From Eledone cirrhosa (taxonomy: Eukaryota > Mollusca > Cephalopoda > Octopoda > Eledonidae), in the NCBI GenBank assembly GCA_964016885.1, contig OZ024758.1:39211985-39275984 (forward strand): a DNA stretch of 64,000 bases, written 5' to 3'. Positions 53,113-63,675 of the stretch are shown here, one piece after another (position 1 is the stretch's first letter; each line of letters opens with the position of its first letter). Under the pieces are notes generated by a model, which saw only the letters and a list, made by a program, of their open reading frames with translations, had not been told where the DNA came from and searched no databases. The translations under genes and the position numbers were made by a program.

Positions 53113-53487
53113 TGACTTAAATGAATTCTCACCAACAGTGGAGTTACTTCTGACAGCTAATACCATGAACTTAAATGAATTCTCACCAACATTGGAGTTA
53201 CTTCTGACAGCTAGTACCATGAACTTAAATGAATTCTCACCAACAGTGGAGTTACTTCTGACAGCTAATACCATGAACTTAAATGAATTCTCACCAACAT
53301 TGGAGTTCCTTCTGACAGCTAATACCATGAACTTAAATGAATTCTCACCAACATTGGAGTTACTTCTGACAGCTAGTACCATGACTTAAATGAATTCTCA
53401 CCAACATTGGAGTTACTTCTGACAACTAATACCATGACTTAAATGAATTCTCACCAACAGTGGAGTTACTTCTGACAAACTAATACC

Positions 53488-54779
53488 ATGAACTTAAATG
53501 AATTCTCACCAACAGTGGAGTTACTTCTGACAGCTAGTACCATGAACTTAAATGAATTCTCACCAACAGTGGAGTTCCTTCTGACAGCTAATACCATGAA
53601 CTTAAATGAATTCTCACCAACAGTGGAGTTACTTCTGACAGCTAGTACCATGAACTTAAATGAATTCTCACCAACATTGGAGTTACTTCTGACAACTAAT
53701 ACCATGAATTAAATGAATTCTCACCAACAGTGGAGTTACTTCTGACAAACTAATACCATGAACTTAAATGAATTCTCACCAACAGTGGAGTTACTTCTGA
53801 CAGCTAGTACCATGAACTTAAATGAATTCTCACCAACAGTGGAGTTACTTCTGACAGCTAATACCATGAACTTAAATGAATTCTCACCAACAGTGGAGTT
53901 ACTTCTGACAGCTAGTACCATGACTTAAATGAATTCTCACCAACTTTGGAGTTACTTCTGACAGCTAATACCATGACTTAAATGAATTCTCACCAACAGT
54001 GGAGTTACTTCTGACAGCTAATACCATGAACTTAAATGAATTCTCACCAACAGTGGAGTTACGTCTGACAGCTAGTACCATGAACTTAAATGAATTCTCA
54101 CCAACATTGGAGTTACTTCTGACAACTAATACCATGACTTAAATGAATTTTCACCAACAGTGGAGTTACTTCTGACAAACTAATACCATGAACTTAAATG
54201 AATTCTCACCAACAGTGGAGTTACTTCTGACAGCTAGTACCATGAACTTAAATGAATTCTCACCAACAGTGGAGTTACTTCTGACAGCTAATACCATGAA
54301 CTTAAATGAATTCTCACCAACAGTGGAGTTACTTCTGACAGCTAATACCATGAACTTAAATGAATTCTCACCAACATTGGAGTTACTTCTGACAGCTAAT
54401 ACCATGACTTAAATGAATTCTCACCAACAGTGGAGTTACTTCTGACAGCTAATACTATGAACTTAAATGAATTCTCACCAACATTGGAGTTACTTCTGAC
54501 AGCTAGTACCATGAACTTAAATGAATTCTCACCAACAGTGGAGTTACTTCTGACAGCTAATACCATGAACTTAAATGAATTCTCACCAACAGTGGAGTTC
54601 CTTCTGACAGCTAATACCATGAACTTAAATGAATTCTCACCAACATTGGAGTTACTTCTGACAGCTAGTACCATGACTTAAATGAATTCTCACCAACATT
54701 GGAGTTACTTCTGACAACTAATACCATGACTTAAATGAATTCTCACCAACAGTGGAGTTACTTCTGACAAACTAATACC
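53488..54779 (+). repeat. Block J unit J1 (1292 bp)
   Basis: First of the short units that fill the right end, phased on the monomer after GACAAACT. It contains the ATGAATTAAATG monomer (about 53706), a CAACTTTGG monomer (about 53926), TTACGTCTGAC (about 54062), GAATTTTCACC (about 54147) and a second GACAAACT monomer. The later part (from about 53.93 kb) follows block I order, so J1 is a bridge between I and J. Confidence 0.78.
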
Positions 54780-56128
54780 ATGAACTTAAATGAATTCTCA
54801 CCAACAGTGGAGTTACTTCTGACAGCTAGTACCATGAACTTAAATGAATTCTCACCAATAGTGGAGTTCCTTCTGACAGCTAATACCATGAACTTAAATG
54901 AATTCTCACCAACAGTGGAGTTACTTCTGACAGCTAATACCATGAACTTAAATGAATTCTCACCAACAGTGGAGTTACTTCTGACAGCTAGTACCATGAA
55001 CTTAAATGAATTCTCACCAACATTGGAGTTACTTCTGACAACTAATACCATGAATTAAATGAATTCTCACCAACAGTGGAGTTACTTCTGACAAACTAAT
55101 ACCATGAACTTAAATGAATTCTCACCAACAGTGGAGTTACTTCTGACAGCTAGTACCATGAACTTAAATGAATTCTCACCAACAGTGGAGTTACTTCTGA
55201 CAGCTAATACCATGAACTTAAATGAATTCTCACCAACAGTGGAGTTACTTCTGACAGCTAATACCATGAACTTAAATTAATTCTCACCAACATTGGAGTT
55301 ACTTCTGACAGCTAATACCATGAACTTAAATGAATTCTCACCAACAGTGGAGTTACTTCTGACAGGTAGTACCATGAACTTAAATGAATTCTCACCAACA
55401 GTGGAGTTACTTCTGACAGCTAATACCATGAACTTAAATGAATTCTCACCAACAGTGGAGTTACTTCTGACAGCTAATACCATGAACATAAATGAATTCT
55501 CACCAACATTGGAGTTACTTCTGACAAACTAATACCATGAACTTAAATGAATTCTCACCAACAGTGGAGTTACTTCTGACAGCTAGTACCATGAACTTAA
55601 ATGAATTCTCACCAACAGTGGAGTTACTTCTGACAGCTAATACCATGAACTTAAATGAATTCTCACCAACAGTGGAGTTACTTCTGACAGCTAATACCAT
55701 GAACTTAAATGAATTCTCACCAACATTGGAGTTACTTCTGACAGCTAATACCATGACTTAAATGAATTCTCACCAACAGTGGAGTTACTTCTGACAGCTA
55801 ATACCATGAACTTAAATGAATTCTCACCAACATTGGAGTTACTTCTGACAGCTAGTACCATGAACTTAAATGAATTCTCACCAACAGTGGAGTTACTTCT
55901 GACAGCTAATACCATGAACTTAAATGAATTCTCACCAACAGTGGAGTTCCTTCTGACAGCTAATACCATGAACTTAAATGAATTCTCACCAACATTGGAG
56001 TTACTTCTGACAGCTAGTACCATGACTTAAATGAATTCTCACCAACATTGTAGTTACTTCTGACAACTAATACCATGACTTAAATGAATTCTCACCAACA
56101 GTGGAGTTACTTCTGACAAACTAATACC
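54780..56128 (+). repeat. Block J unit J2 (1349 bp)
   Basis: Length is 25 x 54 minus 1. Marks are ATGAATTAAATG (about 55051), AAATTAATTC (55266-55319), GACAGGTAGTACC (about 55362) and a 55-bp monomer at 55482-55536 that combines ATGAACATAAATG with the one-base-longer GACAAACT ending. J5 has the same composition 5061 bp further on. Confidence 0.84.
55482..55536 (+). repeat. 55-bp monomer (uncompensated GACAAACT)
   Basis: Here the one-base gain GACAAACT occurs in a monomer with the full ATGAAC start, giving 55 bp. Elsewhere this ending is paired with the ATGACTTAA or ATGAATTAA deletion, giving 54 bp. The second example is 60543-60597 at the matching place in J5. It probably formed by recombination within a monomer between an ATGAACATAAATG unit and a GACAAACT unit. 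Confidence 0.88.
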
Positions 56129-57527
56129 ATGAACTTAAATGAATTCTCACCAACAGTGGAGTTACTTCTAACAGCTAGTACCATGAACTTAAATGAATTC
56201 TCACCAACAGTGGAGTTCCTTCTGACAGCTAATACCATGAACTTAAATGAATTCTCACCAACAGTGGAGTTACTTCTGACAGCTAATACCATGAACTTAA
56301 ATGAATTCTCACCAACAGTGGAGTTACTTCTGACAGCTAGTACCATGAACTTAAATGAATTCTCACCAACATTGGAGTTACTTCTGACAACTAATACCAT
56401 GAATTAAATGAATTCTCACCAACAGTGGAGTTACTTCTGACAAACTAATACCATGAACTTAAATGAATTCTCACCAACAGTGGAGTTACTTCTGACAGCT
56501 AGTACCATGAACTTAAATGAATTCTCACCAACAGTGGAGTTACTTCTGACAGCTAATACCATGAACTTAAATGAATTCTCACCAACAGTGGAGTTACTTC
56601 TGACAGCTAATACCATGAACTTAAATTAATTCTCACCAACATTGGAGTTACTTCTGACAGCTAATACCATGAACTTAAATGAATTCTCACCAACAGTGGA
56701 GTTACTTCTGACAGCTAATACCATGAACATAAATGAATTCTCACCAACATTGGAGTTACTTCTGACAGCTAGTACCATGAACTTAAATGAATTCTCACCA
56801 ACAGTGAAGTTACTTCTGACAGCTAATACCATGAACTTAAATGATTTCTCACCAACAGTGGAGTTCCTTCTGACAGCTAATACCATGAACTAAAATGAAT
56901 TCTCACCAACATTGGAGTTACTTCTGACAGCTAGTACTATGACTTAAATGAATTCTCACCAACATTGGAGTTACTTCTGACAACTAATACCATGACTTAA
57001 ATGAATTCTCACCAACAGTGGAGTTCCTTCTGACAGCTAATACCATGAACTTAAATGAATTCTCACCAACAGTGGAGTTACTTCTGACAGCTAGTACCAT
57101 GACTTAAATGAATTCTCACCAACATTGGAGTTACTTCTGACAGCTAGTACCATGAACTTAAATGAATTCTCACCAACAGTGGAGTTCCTTCTGACAGCTA
57201 ATACCATGAACTTAAATGAATTCTCACCAACATTGGAGTTACTTCTGACAGCTAGTACCATGACTTAAATGAATTCTCACCAACTTTGGAGTTACTTCTG
57301 ACAGCTAATACCATGACTTAAATGAATTCTCACCAACAGTGGAGTTACTTCTGACAGCTAATACCATGAACTTAAATGAATTCTCACCAACAGTGGAGTT
57401 ACGTCTGACAGCTAGTACCATGAACTTAAATGAATTCTCACCAACATTGGAGTTACTTCTGACAACTAATACCATGACTTAAATGAATTCTCACCAACAG
57501 TGGAGTTACTTCTGACAAACTAATACC
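56129..57527 (+). repeat. Block J unit J3 (1399 bp)
   Basis: Length is 26 x 54 minus 5. It lacks the GACAGGTAGTACC and following monomers of J2 and instead continues with CAGTGAAGTTAC (about 56806), ATGATTTCTCACC (about 56842), ATGAACTAAAATG (about 56886, in-frame TAA) and AGTACTATG (about 56935). It ends with a block I-type stretch (CAACTTTGG about 57283, TTACGTCTGAC about 57402). Confidence 0.83.
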
Positions 57528-59840
57528 ATGAACTTAAATGAATTCTCACCAACAGTGGAGTTACTTCTGACAGCTAGTACCATGAACTTAAATGAATTCT
57601 CACCAACAGTGGAGTTCCTTCTGACAGCTAATACCATGAACTTAAATGAATTCTCACCAACAGTGGAGTTACTTCTGACAGCTAATACCATGAACTTAAA
57701 TGAATTCTCACCAACAGTGGAGTTACTTCTGACAGCTAGTACCATGAACTTAAATGAATTCTCACCAACATTGGAGTTACTTCTGACAACTAATACCATG
57801 AATTAAATGAATTCTCACCAACAGTGGAGTTACTTCTGACAAACTAATACCATGAACTTAAATGAATTCTCACCAACAGTGGAGTTACTTCTGACAGCTA
57901 GTACCATGAACTTAAATGAATTCTCACCAACAGTGGAGTTACTTCTGACAGCTAATACCATGAACTTAAATGAATTCTCACCAACAGTGGAGTTACTTCT
58001 GACAGCTAATACCATGAACTTAAATTAATTCTCACCAACATTGGAGTTACTTCTGACAGCTAATACCATGAACTTAAATGAATTCTCACCAACAGTGGAG
58101 TTACTTCTGACAGCTAATACCATGAACATAAATGAATTCTCACCAACATTGGAGTTACTTCTGACAGCTAGTACCATGAACTTAAATGAATTCTCACCAA
58201 CAGTGAAGTTACTTCTGACAGCTAATACCATGAACTTAAATGATTTCTCACCAACAGTGGAGTTCCTTCTGACAGCTAATACCATGAACTAAAATGAATT
58301 CTCACCAACATTGGAGTTACTTCTGACAGCTAGTACTATGACTTAAATGAATTCTCACCAACATTGGAGTTACTTCTGACAACTAATACCATGACTTAAA
58401 TGAATTCTCACCAACAGTGGAGTTCCTTCTGACAGCTAATACCATGAACTTAAATGAATTCTCACCAACAGTGGAGTTACTTCTGACAGCTAGTACCATG
58501 ACTTAAATGAATTCTCACCAACATTGGAGTTACTTCTGACAGCTAGTACCATGAACTTAAATGAATTCTCACCAACAGTGGAGTTCCTTCTGACAGCTAA
58601 TACCATGAACTTAAATGAATTCTCACCAACATTGGAGTTACTTCTGACAGCTAGTACCATGACTTAAATGAATTCTCACCAACTTTGGAGTTACTTCTGA
58701 CAGCTAATACCATGACTTAAATGAATTCTCACCAACAGTGGAGTTACTTCTGACAGCTAATACCATGAACTTAAATGAATTCTCACCAACAGTGGAGTTA
58801 CGTCTGACAGCTAGTACCATGAACTTAAATGAATTCTCACCAACATTGGAGTTACTTCTGACAACTAATACCATGAACTAAAATGAATTCTCACCAACAG
58901 TGGAGTTCCTTCTGACAGCTAATACCATGAACTTAAATGAATTCTCACCAACATTGGAGTTACTTCTGACAGCTAGTACCATGACTTAAATGAATTCTCA
59001 CCAACTTTGGAGTTACTTCTGACAGCTAATACCATGACTTAAATGAATTCTCACCAACAGTGGAGTTACTTCTGACAGCTAATACCATGAACTTAAATGA
59101 ATTCTCACCAACAGTGGAGTTACGTCTGACAGCTAGTACCATGAACTTAAATGAATTCTCACCAACATTGGAGTTACTTCTGACAACTAATACCATGACT
59201 TAAATGAATTTTCACCAACAGTGGAGTTACTTCTGACAAACTAATACCATGAACTTAAATGAATTCTCACCAACAGTGGAGTTACTTCTGACAGCTAGTA
59301 CCATGAACTTAAATGAATTCTCACCAACAGTGGAGTTACTTCTGACAGCTAATACCATGAACTTAAATGAATTCTCACCAACAGTGGAGTTACTTCTGAC
59401 AGCTAATACCATGAACTTAAATGAATTCTCACCAACATTGGAGTTACTTCTGACAGCTAATACCATGACTTAAATGAATTCTCACCAACAGTGGAGTTAC
59501 TTCTGACAGCTAATACCATGAACTTAAATGAATTCTCACCAACATTGGAGTTACTTCTGACAGCTAGTACCATGAACTTAAATGAATTCTCACCAACAGT
59601 GGAGTTACTTCTGACAGCTAATACCATGAACTTAAATGAATTCTCACCAACAGTGGAGTTCCTTCTGACAGCTAATACCATGAACTTAAATGAATTCTCA
59701 CCAACATTGGAGTTACTTCTGACAGCTAGTACCATGACTTAAATGAATTCTCACCAACATTGGAGTTACTTCTGACAACTAATACCATGACTTAAATGAA
59801 TTCTCACCAACAGTGGAGTTACTTCTGACAAACTAATACC
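57528..59840 (+). repeat. Block J unit J4, expanded (2313 bp)
   Basis: It follows J3 in order up to about 58.87 kb, then contains an ATGAACTAAAATG monomer (about 58873), a repeat of the CAACTTTGG to GACAACT run (58659 and again 58981, 322 bp apart) and a block I-like run (GAATTTTCACC about 59210). This is the longest J unit and contains nested duplication. Confidence 0.8.
58659..59194 (+). repeat. Nested 322-bp duplication in J4
   Basis: Four monomers in the order CAACTTTGG, ATGACTTAA/CAGTGG, TTACGTCTGAC, GACAACT occur from 58659 and again from 58981, a shift of 322 bp (six monomers less 2). Between them the order passes through a hybrid ATGAACTAAAATG/GAGTTCC monomer at about 58873, which marks the exchange point. 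The second run continues into the GAATTTTCACC monomer, the first does not. Confidence 0.78.
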
Positions 59841-61189
59841 ATGAACTTAAATGAATTCTCACCAACAGTGGAGTTACTTCTGACAGCTAGTACCATGAAC
59901 TTAAATGAATCCTCACCAACAGTGGAGTTCCTTCTGACAGCTAATACCATGAACTTAAATGAATTCTCACCAACAGTGGAGTTACTTCTGACAGCTAATA
60001 CCATGAACTTAAATGAATTCTCACCAACAGTGGAGTTACTTCTGACAGCTAGTACCATGAACTTAAATGAATTCTCACCAACATTGGAGTTACTTCTGAC
60101 AACTAATACCATGAATTACATGAATTCTCACCAACAGTGGAGTTACTTCTGACAAACTAATACCATGAACTTAAATGAATTCTCACCAACAGTGGAGTTA
60201 CTTCTGACAGCTAGTACCATGAACTTAAATGAATTCTCACCAACAGTGGAGTTACTTCTGACAGCTAATACCATGAACTTAAATGAATTCTCACCAACAG
60301 TGGAGTTACTTCTGACAGCTAATACCATGAACTTAAATTAATTCTCACCAACATTGGAGTTACTTCTGACAGCTAATACCATGAACTTAAATGAATTCTC
60401 ACCAACAGTGGAGTTACTTCTGACAGGTAGTACCATGAACTTAAATGAATTCTCACCAACAGTGGAGTTACTTCTGACAGCTAATACCATGAACTTAAAT
60501 GAATTCTCACCAACAGTGGAGTTACTTCTGACAGCTAATACCATGAACATAAATGAATTCTCACCAACATTGGAGTTACTTCTGACAAACTAATACCATG
60601 AACTTAAATGAATTCTCACCAACAGTGGAGTTACTTCTGACAGCTAGTACCATGAACTTAAATGAATTCTCACCAACAGTGGAGTTACTTCTGACAGCTA
60701 ATACCATGAACTTAAATGAATTCTCACCAACAGTGGAGTTACTTCTGACAGCTAATACCATGAACTTAAATGAATTCTCACCAACATTGGAGTTACTTCT
60801 GACAGCTAATACCATGACTTAAATGAATTCTCACCAACAGTGGAGTTACTTCTGACAGCTAATACCATGAACTTAAATGAATTCTCACCAACATTGGAGT
60901 TACTTCTGACAGCTAGTACCATGAACTTAAATGAATTCTCACCAACAGTGGAGTTACTTCTGACAGCTAATACCATGAACTTAAATGAATTCTCACCAAC
61001 AGTGGAGTTCCTTCTGACAGCTAATACCATGAACTTAAATGAATTCTCACCAACATTGGAGTTACTTCTGACAGCTAGTACCATGACTTAAATGAATTCT
61101 CACCAACATTGGAGTTACTTCTGACAACTAATACCATGACTTAAATGAATTCTCACCAACAGTGGAGTTACTTCTGACAAACTAATAAC
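59841..61189 (+). repeat. Block J unit J5 (1349 bp)
   Basis: Same length and variant order as J2, including the 55-bp monomer (60543-60597), AAATTAATTC (60327-60380) and GACAGGTAGTACC (about 60424). Private changes are GAATCCTCACC (about 59909), which loses the EcoRI site, and ATGAATTACATG (about 60112), which removes the in-frame stop of the ATGAATTAAATG monomer. Confidence 0.84.
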
Positions 61190-62537
61190 ATGAACTTCAA
61201 TGAATTCTCACCAACAGTGGAGTTACTTCTGACAGCTAGTACCATGAACTTAAATGAATTCTCACCAACAGTGGAGTTCCTTCTGACAGCTAATACCATG
61301 AACTTAAATGAATTCTCACCAACAGTGGAGTTACTTCTGACAGCTAATACCATGAACTTAAATGAATTCTCACCAACAGTGGAGTTACTTCTGACAGCTA
61401 GTACCATGAACTTAAATGAATTCTCACCAACATTGGAGTTACTTCTGACAACTAATACCATGAATTAAATGAATTCTCACCAACAGTGGAGTTACTTCTG
61501 ACAAACTAATACCATGAACTTAAATGAATTCTCACCAACAGTGGAGTTACTTCTGACAGCTAGTACCATGAACTTAAATGAATTCTCACCAACAGTGGAG
61601 TTACTTCTGACAGCTAATACCATGAACTTAAATGAATTCTCACCAACAGTGGAGTTACTTCTGACAGCTAATACCATGAACTTAAATTAATTCTCACCAA
61701 CATTGGAGTTACTTCTGACAGCTAATACCATGAACTTAAATGAATTCTCACCAACAGTGGAGTTACTTCTGACAGGTAGTACCATGAACTTAAATGAATT
61801 CTCACCAACAGTGGAGTTACTTCTGACAGCTAATACCATGAACTTAAATGAATTCTCACCAACAGTGGAGTTACTTCTGACAGCTAATACCATGAACATA
61901 AATGAATTCTCACCAACATTGGAGTTACTTCTGACAGCTAGTACCATGAACTTAAATGAATTCTCACCAACAGTGAAGTTACTTCTGACAGCTAATACCA
62001 TGAACTTAAATGATTTGTCACCAACAGTGGAGTTCCTTCTGACAGCTAATACCATGAACTAAAATGAATTCTCACCAACATTGGAGTTACTTCTGACAGC
62101 TAGTACTATGACTTAAATGAATTCTCACCAACATTGGCGTTACTTCTGACAACTAATACCATGACTTAAATGAATTCTCACCAACAGTGGAGTTACTTCT
62201 GACAAACTAATACCATGAACTTAAATGAATTCTCACCAACAGTGGAGTTACTTCTGACAGCTAGTACCATGAACTTAAATGAATTCTCACCAACAGTGGA
62301 GTTACTTCTGACAGCTAATACCATGAACTTAAATGAATTCTCACCAACAGTGGAGTTCCTTCTGACAGCTAATACCATGAACTTAAATGAATTCTAACCA
62401 ACATTGGAGTTACTTCTGACAGCTAGTACCATGACTTAAATGAATTCTCACCAACATTGGAGTTACTTCTGACAACTAATAACATGACTTAAATGAATTC
62501 TCACCAACAGTGGAGTTACTTCTGACAAACTAATACC
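61190..62537 (+). repeat. Block J unit J6 (1348 bp)
   Basis: This unit contains both the GACAGGTAGTACC run typical of J2/J5 (about 61775) and the CAGTGAAGTTAC, ATGATTT, ATGAACTAAAATG run typical of J3/J4 (61975-62060), in that order. It is a composite or an ancestral form. Private changes are AATAACATGAACTTCAATG at the start (61184-61202), ATGATTTGTCACC (about 62012), ATTGGCGTTAC (about 62134) and GAATTCTAACC (about 62392). Confidence 0.82.
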
Positions 62538-63455
62538 ATGAACTTAAATGAATTCTCACCAACAGTGGAGTTACTTCTGACAGCTAGTACCATGAACTTA
62601 AATGAATTCTCACCAACAGTGGAGTTCCTTCTGACAGCTAATACCATGAACTTAAATGAATTCTCACCAACAGTGGAGTTACTTCTGACAGCTAATACCA
62701 TGAACTTAAATGAATTCTCACCAACAGTGGAGTTACTTCTGACAGCTAGTACCATGAACTTAAATGAATTCTCACCAACATTGGAGTTACTTCTGACAAC
62801 TAATACCATGAACTTAAATGAATTCTCACCAACAGTGGAGTTACTTCTGACAGGTAGTACCATGAACTTAAATGAATTCTCACCAACAGTGGAGTTACTT
62901 CTGACAGCTAATACCATGAACTTAAATGAATTCTCACCAACAGTGGAGTTACTTCTGACAGCTAATACCATGAACTTAAATGAATTCTCACCAACATTGG
63001 AGTTACTTCTGACAGCTAGTACCATGAACTTAAATGAATTCTCACCAACAGTGAAGTTACTTCTGACAGCTAATACCATGAACTTAAATGATTTCTCACC
63101 AACAGTGGAGTTCCTTCTGACAGCTAATACCATGAACTTAAATGAATTCTCACCAACATTGGAGTTACTTCTGACAGCTAGTACCATGAACTTAAATGAA
63201 TTCTCACCAACAGTGGCGTTCCTTCTGACAGCTAATACCATGAACTTAAATGAATTCTCACCAACACTGGAGTTACTTCTGACAGCTAATACCATGAACT
63301 TAAATGAATTCTCACCAACATTGGAGTTACTTCTGACAACTAATACCATGACTTAAATGAATTCTCACCAACAGTGGAGTTACTTCTGACAAACTAATAC
63401 CATGAACTTAAATGAATTCTCACCAACAGTGGAGTTACTTCTGACAGCTAGTACC

Positions 63456-63511
63456 ATTCTAACTTAAATGAATTCTCACCAACAGTGGAGTTACTTCTGA
63501 CAGCTAATACC
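63456..63511 (+). repeat. 56-bp monomer starting ATTCTAACTT
   Basis: The usual ATGAACTT is ATTCTAACTT here, two bases longer, and the CATG palindrome is lost. The rest of the monomer is standard. This start was not seen elsewhere in the window. Confidence 0.9.
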
Positions 63512-63619
63512 ATGAACTTAAATGAATTCTCACCAACAGTGGAGTTACTTCTGACAGCTAATACCATGAACTTAAATGAATTCTCACCAACATTGGAGTT
63601 ACTTCTGACAGCTAGTACC

Positions 63620-63675
63620 ATTGTAACTTAAATGAATTCTCACCAACAGTGGAGTTACTTCTGACAGCTAATACC
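63620..63675 (+). repeat. 56-bp monomer starting ATTGTAACTT
   Basis: Same kind of two-base gain as at 63456 but with G in place of C (ATTGTAACTT). It lies three monomers further on, suggesting a local duplication of one altered unit followed by a point change. It was not seen elsewhere in the window. Confidence 0.9.

Noticed and set aside
62538..63356. 272-residue plus-strand ORF made of the 18-residue repeat, and all similar plus-strand ORFs
   Set aside because: The frame is open only because the monomer is 54 bp. The usual variants (V/L, N/S, L/F, A/T, E/G/A) change the amino acid, stops such as GAGTGA are common, and 53-bp units break the frame throughout. No flanking non-repeat gene structure exists.
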